From Periplaneta americana (lineage: Eukaryota; Arthropoda; Insecta; Blattodea; Blattidae): a stretch of 64,000 nucleotides of DNA. The stretch covers positions 61,512,501 to 61,576,500 of the forward strand of contig NC_091124.1 in NCBI RefSeq assembly GCF_040183065.1. The letters run 5' to 3'. Positions 12,233-22,693 of the stretch are shown piece after piece. The translations under genes and the position numbers were made by a program. The notes beneath the pieces are model-generated. The model was not told the origin of the DNA and searched no databases. It worked only from the letters and a program-made list of their open reading frames with translations. How positions within the stretch are numbered: the stretch's first letter is position 1; every line of letters starts with the position of its first letter.

Positions 12233-12452
12233 CAGAGCAGAAGTGGTATAAGTCAAAATTAGGTAATGAGGTTTAAAGTGAAAATTCTGTCAAATACAGC
12301 GCAAAGTAGCAATTAATATATCCTTCGTGCTATTCACTGACTACTAATAGTTTAAATAAATTCAACATTAACTGCTACTTTGCGCTGTATTTTACAGAAT
12401 GTTTACTTTAACCCTCATTACCCATTTCTTGACTTACACCACTTCTGCTCTG
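12233..12452. repeat. Nested foldback MITE in copy B
   Basis: Same 220-bp foldback as at 10576-10795, in inverted orientation, at the same position within the P derivative. Confidence 0.75.
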
Positions 12453-13762
12453 AAAATAAAATTAGGCCTACGTTTTCTGAGTTAATTGAAGTTAACTGTG
12501 TATTCATTTGTTCTCACTTACGTCATAATAACAGTAAGTGCATGTAAATTACGTATTATATAGGTACGATAAGTTAAAATTAAGCTTATGTGTGAAAACT
12601 GGAAATGTAATGTAAAATGCGGTAAACTTTCCATAAAAATTTAAACCATAATATCAGCACTATTAGCGACTCAAAATAGTAATAAAAAAATTGAAAAATA
12701 ATGAACTTCATAAATCATTGTCTGTCAAATTAAGGTTTAAATCTTCCCCTTTTTTATTTTTAAGTTTACCTCAGCGGCCAAGTTTATCCCAATTTGCGGT
12801 ATGGAAGATAGTTAATTTCTCAGGAAATAGGGAGAGGAGTTCACCACGCGCGATTTACCCTACGAGATATGCCCTATAAATTTGTCTCTTCTCACAGGAA
12901 ATATAGAGTTCCAGTGGTTCATAAATATATTTAGGAATGAATTGCATTAACCGTCCACGTACAAACAATTATATTATTTCAAACCATGATACGTATTCAG
13001 GGCCACGATTCAGTTGTAAGGAGCAGAAAGAATTACGTTCTGAAACTTTTAGATTAACTGCGTGTGAAATTCTTATAGGATTCTAAAGTAAAATTAATAA
13101 GAACCATATGTACACTTACTGTATAGCATAAAAATATAAAATAAATTAAGCAAAACCCGTTTTCTGATGTGTTATCATATGTCGTGTGCACACTTTTAAC
13201 TTGCCTGCCGCTAGAGGGCTACTGTCGCGCAAGCTGTCATATGTTGGCATATTTTATACGTATGAGTTGCGCGACTGTATACATAAGACTGTGGTACAGA
13301 GTTGTAGAGATGGGTCGGAGTCGTTCATTGATTCGAGCTAGCTCTTTGACTCCCGCTCCTTTTGAGGAGTCGTTCATTGAGAGTCGTTCAAAAGAGCGGA
13401 GCGGTACAGTGCCCTCCTTCTTTCTCAACCAGCTCGCTCCTAGTGATCACTCACCCCACGCTTCACCACCGCACCGCTCCGATTCTTCTACGATAACTGC
13501 AGAGCGGGTTGTTAACTGTATGACAATACACATGCTTCTCAATAGATGCCATTGCAATAGACATTCGAATCGGTTTGCATCGGTCTGTGAATGCGGAGAA
13601 AAGCTTCTTGTACACGTACAGTAAGGTAAGTTTCCATGTTATCCCAGAGGGAGAGAGCCCATTTACATTACTTACGCTATTTTACGAACCAGTACCAATC
13701 GTGAAGTATCGGTATGTAGTATAAACAGATCAATTAAAAACAGTTCTGAAAGTGTTGGTAAA

Positions 13763-13968
13763 CAGGGACGTCGCTAGGGGGGTGCGAAAGGGTGCGCAAG
13801 CACCCCATAAAAAATCGGAGCACCCCTTTCCACACCCCAAAGGGCAACTTATTAACAAAAAACTAGGCATAAATTATTTTAAGAACAAAAACAAACAAAC
13901 AATTTCTTGGATGTGAAAAAACTGCGTCCCATAGTGTATCGTAATGGATGAGTAATAATAATAATAAC

Positions 13969-14019
<51 letters not shown>

Positions 14020-14156
14020 CAGATGTATAGTATGCGCGCAAGTGCATGAAAGAACATTTTAAATTTTTATGTACCACATTTTTACAGCTCACACCCCATT
14101 TTTAAATCTTGCACCCCATCCGCACCTCCCTTGCTCTGATCCTGGCGACGTCACTG
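13763..14156. mobile_element. Small hAT-like element nested in the hAT element
   Basis: Ends CAGGGACGTCGCTAGG and CCTGGCGACGTCACTG are inverted repeats. TTGGTAAA (13755-13762 and 14157-14164) is a perfect 8-bp duplication. It is 394 bp, non-coding, and contains an AAT microsatellite. Confidence 0.85.
13952..14018. repeat. (AAT)n microsatellite
   Basis: About 22 AAT units with one AAC interruption. Confidence 0.95.
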
Positions 14157-14712
14157 TTGGTAAAGTAGTATAAATAGCAATTATGAAAGTGTACAATGGT
14201 ACATAAAAACGGCTAATGTGCAAACATGATCTATTTAACAATAAGGAGAACAGAAACATGACAGTAGGCAACGTTTAAACGTGTCTGCATTGAAATGTAA
14301 TTTAAACATCGCACGTCTCACTCTTTGTCATTGCGCATGACCACACTGACGGACGTGCTGCGTATCGTTACAGCTGTAATGGAGCTGTGGAGCGCTGTGC
14401 TGTTGTGGAGGGAGCGGATCGTTGGGAGTGAGCCAGAAGCAAGAGAGCGAGGTGAATTTGCCTTGCTCTCCCAAGAGTAGGGAGCGAAATGTAATGAACG
14501 ACTCGCTCTTTTGTAAGGAGGGAGCGGAAAGCCGCTCCAGAGCGGGAGTCGTTCATTCGAAACGACTCGCTCATGAGCGGCCCATCACTACAGAGTTGAT
14601 TGAGGGAAAATGTCGGTGCACCGCATCTGTAACTTGATCATTGTCAAGAATTAACCATGTTTCCGTGATTGCTGATAAACGGGCTAGATGATCGAGAATG
14701 GTGCACACGGCC

Positions 14713-14978
14713 ATTGGTCTTTAGGGAATCTGAAGAACGACAAATTCGGAGATTTAAACTTGTTGTTATTGCAATTTTCGTCATTGCACACATTGCCTTT
14801 ATTCGGACGCATGATTAAAACGTTATTATAACATCTCGCATCCCTTTAAACTACGTGCTGGTTGAAAGAGATTGTATCAACCCTATGACCAGTGCCTAGC
14901 CTGCCGCTTGGGCGCTAGTGTCGCGAATGTTGGCAAAAAAGGTGTCGAAGTTTTCTCGACTGTATGTATTAGACTGTG
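14713..14978 (-). mobile_element. P element 5'-end fragment (copy C)
   Basis: Holds the P terminal repeat (ends AGACTGTG at 14978), the CTTGGGCGCTAGTGTCGCG subterminal block and part of THAP exon 1 in reverse. It breaks off at the TTGGTCTTTAGGG position, abutting the Harbinger fragment. Confidence 0.8.
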
Positions 14979-15588
14979 GTATTGTTTCTTCACCGACGAT
15001 ATCTTGAAATATTGTTCCTCTCCAACGAAGTGTTGCTATAAGGCTGTATTGCATCGTACATTAGGAAACATAACTTTTCGGCTTGGTATTACTGCCTTGT
15101 GTTGAATTCTTCTGATTTTTAATTTCTATCAGAGCTAGATGAGATTTTGTTTTGAAGTATTTGAGAATATGTTGAGAAATCGACATTTTCAGACCATGTC
15201 TGACCTCATAAAATGGTATATTATGTTAAATCATTATATTTCAGGAAATCAGAATAGAACTACATTTTGTCATCAGAATTATGGTTTTTCTTTCTGTTTG
15301 CAGTTACTTGGTTTTGATTAGTAGACCTACAATAATCATATTCCCTGTCAGACAGCTTGTAAATTAATATTGTTTGCCAATTACTTTTTTAACCTTTAAC
15401 ATATTTACTGAATTGAGTGTAAAGCAGCAAGACTTAATAAAGCAATACATATCTCTATTTTTCGGCTTTAGTGTTGCCATCTAGCATCAAAAGATTCTAT
15501 TAATACGAAAACTATAACATCACTGTCACCTGGCGAATGAAATTCTAACTACTTACTCAAGTGGAAGCTTTTGATAGGTTAAGCCTGG
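14979..15588. other. Unassigned AT-rich spacer
   Basis: Short ORFs only (60-77 codons) without recognisable motifs. I see no RNA gene or known repeat. Confidence 0.4.
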
Positions 15589-16102
15589 TTTTTTTTTTTT
15601 TTTTTTTTTTTTACACGTTTATTTATCACGTACAATTTTTACATGATATATGACATGAGTTATATAACACTATTTACACTATAATACCTGAGATCTTGTG
15701 ACACATTAATTACATAATAAACATTATTTCATGACATTACACACACACACGAAAAGAGAGAAAAAAAATAAAATAAAATAAAATAAAAAAAATAATAAAA
15801 AAAAACCTTTTTAAGATTGTACTACGATAAAATCTGCCAAACTATGACATTTATTTTGACAGTATATGAACATATGAAACCAAATACTGTAATACTAAAA
15901 TATATTCGATCTTAAAGCATTTTTGGAGGCTTCCATCACTATTTACAAAATAACTTTTGGAAACTACACCTACCGTTAATATGGTAGCAATTTAAAAGTT
16001 ATATGTATATACATAGGCCTATATATTAACAGAGTAGAATTAATAACGTAAATTATTCACATAATCGCCATATCTTTTTATACAAATTCCTGAGTTTTAT
16101 TT

Positions 16103-19100
16103 TCATATACTAAGAATGTTTTTCTTATTTTCAATTATTAACAAATTGTTACGTCCTTTTCTTCTCAGTTTCCTTTCAGCTTCCATTAGTAACTTTTGTA
16201 GTCCAGCTATTGTTGGATTGTTGTCACTGATCATGTAGTGTAAGTATCCCATAGTTATCCATGTTAGTGCGAATTTATTGCTGTGGGTGGGCATTTCCAG
16301 TTGAAGTACCATCCTTCGAACGTCGTTCGGGTTGTCCGTGTGAGAGGCATTTATTAGTTTTCGACACAACCAAGACCATACTGCAGGTCGGCATGTTGTT
16401 AATCGATGGTGAAGAGTATCAAAACTGCCGCAGTGTTGACATAGAGGTGAGTGCGTGATGTTATGGTGGTACTTTTTTGCTTCTGTGGGAACAATATCAT
16501 TTACTACTTTATATGCACTTGTTTTCCAATCAGTTGAAATATTTGGTAGTGTGAAGATTTTCCATATTCTTTTCCACTTCATATTCGGGTATTTGGTCAT
16601 AATGGAGGGAACGGTTTCTTTAACAGCTAATAATGACGTATATATTTCCTTTGTGGTCATAGATTCCGGATCGTTGAGAAGCCGCTCTGGTATTTTATTC
16701 AGGCACATTTTTATCCTTCGGAATATGGGATGTTGCAAAGTAAAAACTATTAATTCAGATGTAATGGAATTTTTATATTTAATTTTCCTTTGCAGTAATG
16801 TTTTAATGAGTAAAGCTTTGCTTTTATTATTAACTGCAATCAGATCGCATCCACCTTGTTCTGTCCGTTTCCAGAGTTGAGATTTAGCAATTTTATAAAT
16901 ATGTCCTGTCCACAGGTAATAAGTAATTCCCAATTCAATGCGTTGGGCTACATCTTCCGGCAGAGGTATTATTTGTGCAATGTACCAAACTTTAGATAGT
17001 ATGAATAAATTTATGTTCCATATTTTTTGTATCAGGTTTAAGTTCCTAGTGAGCTGTTTGGAGAACATGTAACGGATTGTGTTTAAAATTGGATTCCAAT
17101 TTAGTTCTATCATCTTCTTTATATCTGTGTGTATGAACATGCCAAGTATTTTAACAACATCTTTAATTGGTATATTTGCCATAGTCAGAGATGGTGGCCA
17201 ATGTCCCAAGGGTAGCAAGTTTGACTTCCTGAAATTTATGTTAGCAGTAGATGCCATTGCATAACGGTGTAGAACCTGGTGAAGAACGGGAAGTTGCTGC
17301 TGCTTTCTCAATAAAATAACCATATCATCCGCGTAAGCCAATGTTGTGAACAATTTGTTATTACGAATCTCGGCATGAAGATTATGGTGAATCATTCTAA
17401 TTAATGGTTCTGTACAGATGGTATAAAGTAACATTGACAAGGGACAGCCTTGTCTGATTCCACTTGCCAGTCTGATTGGTTTTGTAAAAAATCCATTCAC
17501 TTGTATGCGGGAGTGTGCATCCGAGTACATAAAACGAATGACATTGATAATCATTTCCGGAATGTTCATCCTTTTCATGGTTTTAAATAGATATTGGTGA
17601 TTGATATTGTCAAATGCTTTTTGGAAGTCTAATGAAAGTAGTCCAGCCGATTCATGTCTATTGGTATCAAAATAAAATATAGTATCTCGTAGTGCTTCCA
17701 GGTTGTCAGTTATTTTCCGTCCCGGTATTCCACATGTTTGTTCTTCCCCTATAAGGTCCTTTAAGTGAAATCTGATTCTATTTGCTATAAGTTTGGCAAA
17801 TAGCTTGCAATCTGTATTCAATAGGGTTATAGGTCTATAATCTTGTATATTCTGTGCCTGTGACAGTTTTGGAATTAGAATGATAATACCTTCATTGAAT
17901 CCCATCGGTTGTCTTGTCGCATGTAAAAGTTCATTGAAAAGTTTGGTTAGCGGTTCTTTAATAATGTTCCAGTATATTTTATAAAAATTATACCCAATAC
18001 CGTCAGGTCCTGGTGCTGATTTTGAACTGGCAGTCTTGAGTGCTAATAGTATTTCTTCAGAGGTTATTGGGTGTGTAAGGGACGATGCTTCTTCATCGGA
18101 GAGAGAGGATGTTACATAGTCCAGTACTTTATCTTGCTCGTCATTGTTAACCTGTTTAGTCGCAAACAATTGCGTGAAATGTATTTCTGCCTGGTGCATT
18201 ATATCTTTGGTGGAGGTGATTAACCCATCATCTCCACTTGTTAGTGAGTGTATATATTTGTTTGACCCTTTCGACTTTTCAGATGCTAAGTGATACAATG
18301 ATCCACGTTCATCATCTGCAACTGATGTAGTGCGTGATCGAATTTTAATGCCGTCCATAATGTATTCTTGTATTTGCACAATTTTTGTTTTAATGTTTTT
18401 AATTTCCGCATCCACATCCTGACCAGCACGTTGCTTCATCAGTAGTTCTTGTAATAATCGGTAATAAAATTCACTCATATTTTTCCGTTCACGAGCTTTA
18501 CCAATACCAACATATTTAAAAAAGGACCTAATGGCAGGTTTATATATGGTAAGCCATTTTTGTATATTTGTTAGAGCGCGGTTGTTCGCTCGTTTGTCAG
18601 CTGCTTTCCATCTCAGCATGAACTCTTCTTTGATTTTATCATCGTACAGTAAGGATTCATTTAACTTCCAATAACCTCTTCCATGAGGTGGGATGGTATT
18701 GTCGACTTCCATTTTAACTAGTAGAGCATGATGATCACTGAAGACTGCTGGTTGTACTTGTGCATTAAGAATGTTATCTTTTAGCTGTTTATTCACATAA
18801 ATTCTGTCAAGACGAGAAGCAGCTTGACCTCTATGAAAAGTAAATTGTACATTGTTTCCATGAACAACTTCCCAAGCATCTAAAAGTTGTAATTCATTAC
18901 ACAGTCTCTGTAAATTTGGAGATGGATGATATTCACCTTTCTGATCCCTTGCATTTAACACGTTATTAAAGTCGCCACCCAAAATTAAGATATTATACTT
19001 ATGTCGTAGATAAAATGGCAAGTCTTGAGCAATCATTTGTTCACGTAACACCCTGTTGTTGGAGCCAGATGGTAAATACAGATTTACTATTAAGACACCA

Positions 19101-19420
19101 GTGTTAAGCAATAATGACGTTATTCTACCACTCTGATGTTGTTCATAAAGTTGTATTGATAATCCACTGCGGTAAATTATAGCTGTTCCTCTGTTTGAAT
19201 CACCAACATTCACTATCGAATTATACTGCGGACCTATAAAATTGAAATTCTCAATATTGACTTCCTGTAACAATAAGATATCAATATCATTGTTATAGAG
19301 AAACTGCTTTAGCAACTGTTGTTTTGGTTGACTTCTTAGGCAGTTTATGTTTAACGTAGCGTAATTAATTACAAACTGCATAATAATCAGGTAGATGGCA
19401 CAGTTAAGTCGCAGCCACAT
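16103..19420 (-). CDS. LINE ORF2: endonuclease plus reverse transcriptase
   Basis: A single frame of 1,105 residues. The N-terminal APE-type endonuclease shows LNINCLRS, LLLQEVN (catalytic Glu), LGGDFNN, SRLDRIYV and FSDHHALL (about residue 228). The RT follows: KSAPGPDGIGYNFYK, DYRPITLLNTDCKL, LLSLDFQKAFD, GIRQGCPLS and the catalytic YADD at about residues 696-699. The C-terminus has a zinc-knuckle-like C-x2-C-x7-H-x4-C (CQHCGS...HRLTTC). No RNase H motif is seen. All catalytic signatures are present without stops, so it may encode working enzyme. Translation could start at the first Met or at Met15, just before the endonuclease fold. Confidence 0.93.
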   Translation of the reverse strand: MWLRLNCAIYLIIMQFVINYATLNINCLRSQPKQQLLKQFLYNNDIDILLLQEVNIENFNFIGPQYNSIVNVGDSNRGTAIIYRSGLSIQLYEQHQSGRITSLLLNTGVLIVNLYLPSGSNNRVLREQMIAQDLPFYLRHKYNILILGGDFNNVLNARDQKGEYHPSPNLQRLCNELQLLDAWEVVHGNNVQFTFHRGQAASRLDRIYVNKQLKDNILNAQVQPAVFSDHHALLVKMEVDNTIPPHGRGYWKLNESLLYDDKIKEEFMLRWKAADKRANNRALTNIQKWLTIYKPAIRSFFKYVGIGKARERKNMSEFYYRLLQELLMKQRAGQDVDAEIKNIKTKIVQIQEYIMDGIKIRSRTTSVADDERGSLYHLASEKSKGSNKYIHSLTSGDDGLITSTKDIMHQAEIHFTQLFATKQVNNDEQDKVLDYVTSSLSDEEASSLTHPITSEEILLALKTASSKSAPGPDGIGYNFYKIYWNIIKEPLTKLFNELLHATRQPMGFNEGIIILIPKLSQAQNIQDYRPITLLNTDCKLFAKLIANRIRFHLKDLIGEEQTCGIPGRKITDNLEALRDTIFYFDTNRHESAGLLSLDFQKAFDNINHQYLFKTMKRMNIPEMIINVIRFMYSDAHSRIQVNGFFTKPIRLASGIRQGCPLSMLLYTICTEPLIRMIHHNLHAEIRNNKLFTTLAYADDMVILLRKQQQLPVLHQVLHRYAMASTANINFRKSNLLPLGHWPPSLTMANIPIKDVVKILGMFIHTDIKKMIELNWNPILNTIRYMFSKQLTRNLNLIQKIWNINLFILSKVWYIAQIIPLPEDVAQRIELGITYYLWTGHIYKIAKSQLWKRTEQGGCDLIAVNNKSKALLIKTLLQRKIKYKNSITSELIVFTLQHPIFRRIKMCLNKIPERLLNDPESMTTKEIYTSLLAVKETVPSIMTKYPNMKWKRIWKIFTLPNISTDWKTSAYKVVNDIVPTEAKKYHHNITHSPLCQHCGSFDTLHHRLTTCRPAVWSWLCRKLINASHTDNPNDVRRMVLQLEMPTHSNKFALTWITMGYLHYMISDNNPTIAGLQKLLMEAERKLRRKGRNNLLIIENKKNILSI

Positions 19421-19461
19421 GATTAGTCTGATGCAGCTCTATTATTTGATTAGAAAGTAAA

Positions 19462-20775
19462 TTATTTGCGTAAGAGTGGAAAACCCAGTTTGGTTTCTTC
19501 ACGAGGTTTAGGTTTCTCTTTTCTATATGGATGTTGTCTTGTTTTGGCAAAAGCTGATGTTTTATTTGGTACCTGTATATCTTCGTCTTGTTCCGTTACT
19601 TTCGTACTTTCTTCGTCCATCATATCGTCGCTCCAGGATCTAGTCAAGGGATCTTGTTTATTTCCGTCATCTATAACAGTGGGGTCAGTATCTGGGGTTG
19701 CCGCTTCTGCTGCTTGAGTCTGTGTAGTTACTACCGCGGTAGACTCTGGTAGAATGTTAACAGCTGTTCGTCGTAATCGCGGGTCACGCGAGTGTTTTAT
19801 CTGCATAAATTCTGGTGTTGTGTTATTTGACTGTTCGTGTGTTTCCTGAACATTAGATTCGTCCTCTTGTCGTAATTTTTTGTTGCTAGGCCCTTCATTT
19901 TCCTCTCGTTGGTCAACATTACTGTTAATGTCAGTGGGCATTGTCTGAACATTCATAATATTTTCTGTGCTTGGAATTGTATGTTTACAAGTATCACCTA
20001 CCTCCGTACTGCCTTGAAGATCGCCATCCGTTGGAATATCCATATGTTGAGAAGAAACTGCCTCAGGAGCTGTTGAATCTTGTATGGAAGATGTTTGATT
20101 CTCTTCGAGTAGAACATTTTCACAATTTATGAGTGTGTGTTGCCGAACAATGTCACTTAATAGTCTATTCTTGTTATGGGGTCGAATGGGTAACGTAGTA
20201 AATTGTTGTTTACAGTCTTGTTTGAAATGTCCTGGCTCACCACACCGAAAACAAACTTGTATTTGCCCTGGATAATTTAAAGATGCTGTGTTCATGCCGA
20301 TTTTCAATAATGTGGGTATCGGAATTTTAATGTCCATCTTTACAGCTTTCACTCCATTGTTGACCGGTAGGGGATACTGATCATTCCATTTCTCAGATCT
20401 AATATCATGAATCTGTCCATATTTACTGAGGGTATTACTAATAATTATGTTTGGTATTTCAGGTGGAAGATTGAAAATTCGCACTGTCGTACTTTGGATA
20501 TCCGCCGCACTTACAACGATCTGAATTTCTTCTCCCGATTCATATTTAAACATCTTGTCTCCTTTGTGTTCATTCAACAGTTTGTTGTATAAAGTCACGG
20601 AAACTAATTTCAAATAAATTGCAAAGTCTCTATTATGTAACTGTATGGTATCTACTTGATCTGTATTAACACGCATAGTTTCCACTAGCCATTGATGTAT
20701 TTCATACGCCGATGGTTTTTTAGCCGTAGCTGGAAATTTGATTTTTAAAGTATTGATTCTCTTATAAGATTCCAT
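19462..20775 (-). CDS. LINE ORF1: RNA-binding protein with RRM and CCHC knuckle
   Basis: A frame of 437 residues upstream of ORF2. Residues of about 97-150 (VRIFNLPPEI...VKMDIKIP) look like an RRM. C175-C188 is a retroviral-type CCHC knuckle (CFRCGEPGHFKQDC). The C-terminal half is Ser/Thr/Glu-rich and probably disordered, with a basic end (KEKPKPREETK). Such proteins coat LINE RNA. The RRM call rests on pattern alone; the knuckle is unambiguous. Confidence 0.88.
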   Translation of the reverse strand: MESYKRINTLKIKFPATAKKPSAYEIHQWLVETMRVNTDQVDTIQLHNRDFAIYLKLVSVTLYNKLLNEHKGDKMFKYESGEEIQIVVSAADIQSTTVRIFNLPPEIPNIIISNTLSKYGQIHDIRSEKWNDQYPLPVNNGVKAVKMDIKIPIPTLLKIGMNTASLNYPGQIQVCFRCGEPGHFKQDCKQQFTTLPIRPHNKNRLLSDIVRQHTLINCENVLLEENQTSSIQDSTAPEAVSSQHMDIPTDGDLQGSTEVGDTCKHTIPSTENIMNVQTMPTDINSNVDQREENEGPSNKKLRQEDESNVQETHEQSNNTTPEFMQIKHSRDPRLRRTAVNILPESTAVVTTQTQAAEAATPDTDPTVIDDGNKQDPLTRSWSDDMMDEESTKVTEQDEDIQVPNKTSAFAKTRQHPYRKEKPKPREETKLGFPLLRK

Positions 20776-20959
20776 ATTGCTTTTTAATTACTGTAAATCT
20801 CAATAAACAATGACTGATGTATACCTGTTTATGCAGTAAGTCACTTTCACTGTTTATACACTATTATCTATTCACTATACTGACTGAAGCACAAGTACAC
20901 TTATACTAACAGCGCGTACAGAGGTTGTTTACAAGACGTCCGACCGCTGCCACAATCAA

Positions 20960-21100
20960 GTCGAGACTGATGGTTCAGACAGTGCGTGCTTCTGTGATGG
21001 ATTCCAAAGTGGCTAGCAGGCTGGGTGCCGTGATTGCTACGGTGCTGGGTTCCGCATAGACTTACTAAATAACCATTAGACCGCTCACTGGCGCTAGTGT
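20960..21100 (+). mobile_element. Element 'X' fragment
   Basis: GGTTCAGACAGTGCGTGCTT and CTGTGATGGATTCCAAAGTG match the terminal block of X. The copy is truncated near the 5' end of the LINE. Confidence 0.5.
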
Positions 21101-21159
21101 TATGCTCCCAAATTGAACAGCCGGCGGGCGGCCATTTGTTTGTTAGAGCTGGATAAGAA

Positions 21160-21480
21160 CAGTTCTTTCGTGCGCTGCTTTTAATTGCAGTAATGCACAC
21201 GGATGTAAAGATAAAGTAGGAAGGAATGTTATATTTCACTGATTAGTTAATCCTTCATTTCTAAGACGATTTTTTCTCCATATTATGTTATAGAAGACAA
21301 ATTATTGTACTTGTCATGTGACTCTTTATGCTTCAAGTTTCCTCTGAGTAAATATTCTCTTAACAGAAAGTGGATAGGTGCAATCCGCAGAGAGATTTTC
21401 TACCCTACAATGAATCATTCAGTGTGTTCAACTCATTTCGAAGATAGTTCTTACCTTTCAAACTATGCTATTACCATATA
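21160..21480 (+). pseudogene. THAP-domain remnant, probably two exons
   Basis: Near 21165-21238 one frame reads CAAFNCSNAHGCK, a THAP-like C-x4-C start. From about 21335 another reads FPLSKY, KWIGAIRRE and VCSTHFEDSSY, the later THAP blocks with C-x2-H. About 100 bp between them could be an intron, but I could not assign a good donor. A stop precedes any upstream Met in the first frame. No transposase core follows. It may be a fragment of a THAP-containing transposon; it resembles the ISL2EU-like gene at 62003 in domain type only. Confidence 0.45.
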
Positions 21481-21553
21481 CATTGCTATTGTCCTTCATC
21501 TACTCCATATCATTCATTTTCTTCAAACAGTTCTTTTTTCAGTGCATACATGA

Positions 21554-22693
21554 ATAATTATTCACCGAATTTAAAGCTATAGAAACTGCATAAGTCATAA
21601 CATTTTTTTTAAATATAACTGATTGAAAGTAATTATCTTATTTACGAATTAATTAAATATTTTCTTATGCTACTAATGCTTTTTGACTTCATGTAGCAGT
21701 TTAACCTATAGATTGAATTTAAAAGTTGACATTAATTCTTTTATTAACTGTGGTTATGAATATTCACATTCAGAGTTCCTACCAAAGTGATACAAGTCTG
21801 ACAGCCAGGCTTTCCGGGTATCCCAATTTAGGCGGGATTCTCCCAATTTCCTGGTTGAGTCCCGATTAAAGCGAGTCGGGATTGACAAAAAACCCGATTT
21901 TACAGATTATTATTTAAACAAATTATGTCGGTATTTCTTATTATCCGATATTTTTATTTAGGCCTATATATTGATTCAAATGGTAACATTGTAAACATAG
22001 AAGTTACCACGGATATTTAGTAATTCTGTGAGGTAGCCCAGCTGATTGCCGTAAGGCAACTAAACTCGCAAAATAATACCTACTTCTCCTAGTTCTACCG
22101 CATTGTTGATTAATCCGTTTCGGTCCCTGGTCGCTGCTCTCACAATTATTAAATATTGTATACTTTGAGTGCGTTGAGTGGCAAAAAAGATAGCGTTTTG
22201 ATATCGTGTAAACAATTGCTGTGTTTTAAAATTTAGTAAACTATGTTTAAACATGGATTCATCGTCAGATAGTGAAACTGTTGCAGTAACGGTTACAAAG
22301 TTAATTTATTAGCAAATGGTTAAAACATATTCGTGGTTAATAAAAGAAAAAATTATAATGTTCATTGTACTGTGTGTCCTTTGTACTTTAGTGATTATCA
22401 CGGAGGCGAATAGGCCTATTACATTAAAAAGCACACAAACACTACTTTGCAGAAGACTGCTATACATTTATTTTATGGTAAAATGTTGATAAGACTAATG
22501 TCTTAAGTTAGCTTCTGATATTCCGATTTCCCTCGCAGAAAACCTAGCAACTCTGCTGACAGCAGAAACACGGTATTAAAGGTATCTCGCAAAGGAAGTA
22601 TTGTTCCTTTACACAAAAACATTTTGCTTTAGGATACGCAATACATATATTTAAATAGCGGTTTCGAAATCTCGCGCGTTTTCTACCAAACAA
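21554..22693. other. AT-rich spacer without a supported gene
   Basis: A repeated TCCCAATTT/TCCCGATT motif occurs near 21810-21900. A short start MDSSSDSETVAVT near 22255 runs only 20 codons. Nothing else is recognised. Confidence 0.35.

Larger units (their letters stand above)
9739..13287. repeat. Large inverted repeat formed by P copies B' and B
   Basis: Arms of about 1.6 kb, nearly identical, meet around 11390-11540 with only the short 5' part of copy B between them. Read-through transcription could give a long hairpin RNA. This is inferred from sequence symmetry, not measured. Confidence 0.85.
11391..13293 (+). mobile_element. Internally deleted P derivative (copy B)
   Basis: Begins CTAATATATACAGTCGCGCA (the first bases of the repeat are missing) and ends AGACTGTG at 13293. 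It retains the 5' subterminal block, most of THAP exon 1, and the 3' 1.5 kb. It lacks the transposase core. Relative to copy A, 17 bp spanning the exon 1 splice donor (AGGTAAGTG...) are missing; copies B' and D show the same loss. It holds an AT microsatellite and the nested foldback. Confidence 0.85.
13305..14590. mobile_element. hAT-type element, 1,286 bp, with 8-bp TSD
   Basis: Ends TAGAGATGGGTCG and CGGCCCATCACTA are imperfect inverted repeats of the common hAT form. The flanks CAGAGTTG (13297-13304 and 14591-14598) are a perfect 8-bp duplication. The subterminal region is rich in GAGTCGTTCATT-like blocks in both orientations. No transposase ORF is present, so it is non-autonomous. A second element sits inside at 13763-14156. 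Confidence 0.85.
13294..14712 (-). mobile_element. Harbinger end fragment, split by an hAT insertion
   Basis: 14591-14712 matches, in reverse, the first 120 bp of the Harbinger element at 24177, including its terminal repeat (GATCGAGAATGGTGCACACG). The match continues leftward through CAGAGTTG and, on the other side of the hAT element, a few bases near 13294-13304. No transposase coding remains. Confidence 0.7.
15589..20935 (-). mobile_element. Apparently full-length two-ORF LINE (Tx1/L1-like)
   Basis: A T24 run at 15589-15612 is the poly(A) tail of a leftward element. The 3' UTR (15613-16102) contains an AAAAT-rich stretch near 15767-15804. ORF2 (19420-16103) and ORF1 (20775-19462) are both uninterrupted and separated by 41 bp. 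The 5' UTR reaches to about 20935, but the exact 5' end and target duplication were not found. The RT most resembles Tx1/L1-clade elements, which lack RNase H. Confidence 0.85.

Noticed and set aside
13169-13624. A 151-codon ORF running from P copy B into the hAT element
   Set aside because: It crosses the P terminal repeat, the Harbinger scrap and the hAT end; the frame is accidental and low-complexity.
13863-14092. ORFs with long Leu or Tyr runs
   Set aside because: They translate the AAT microsatellite.
16261-17264. Top-strand ORFs of 61-141 codons
   Set aside because: Shadows of LINE ORF2 on the other strand.
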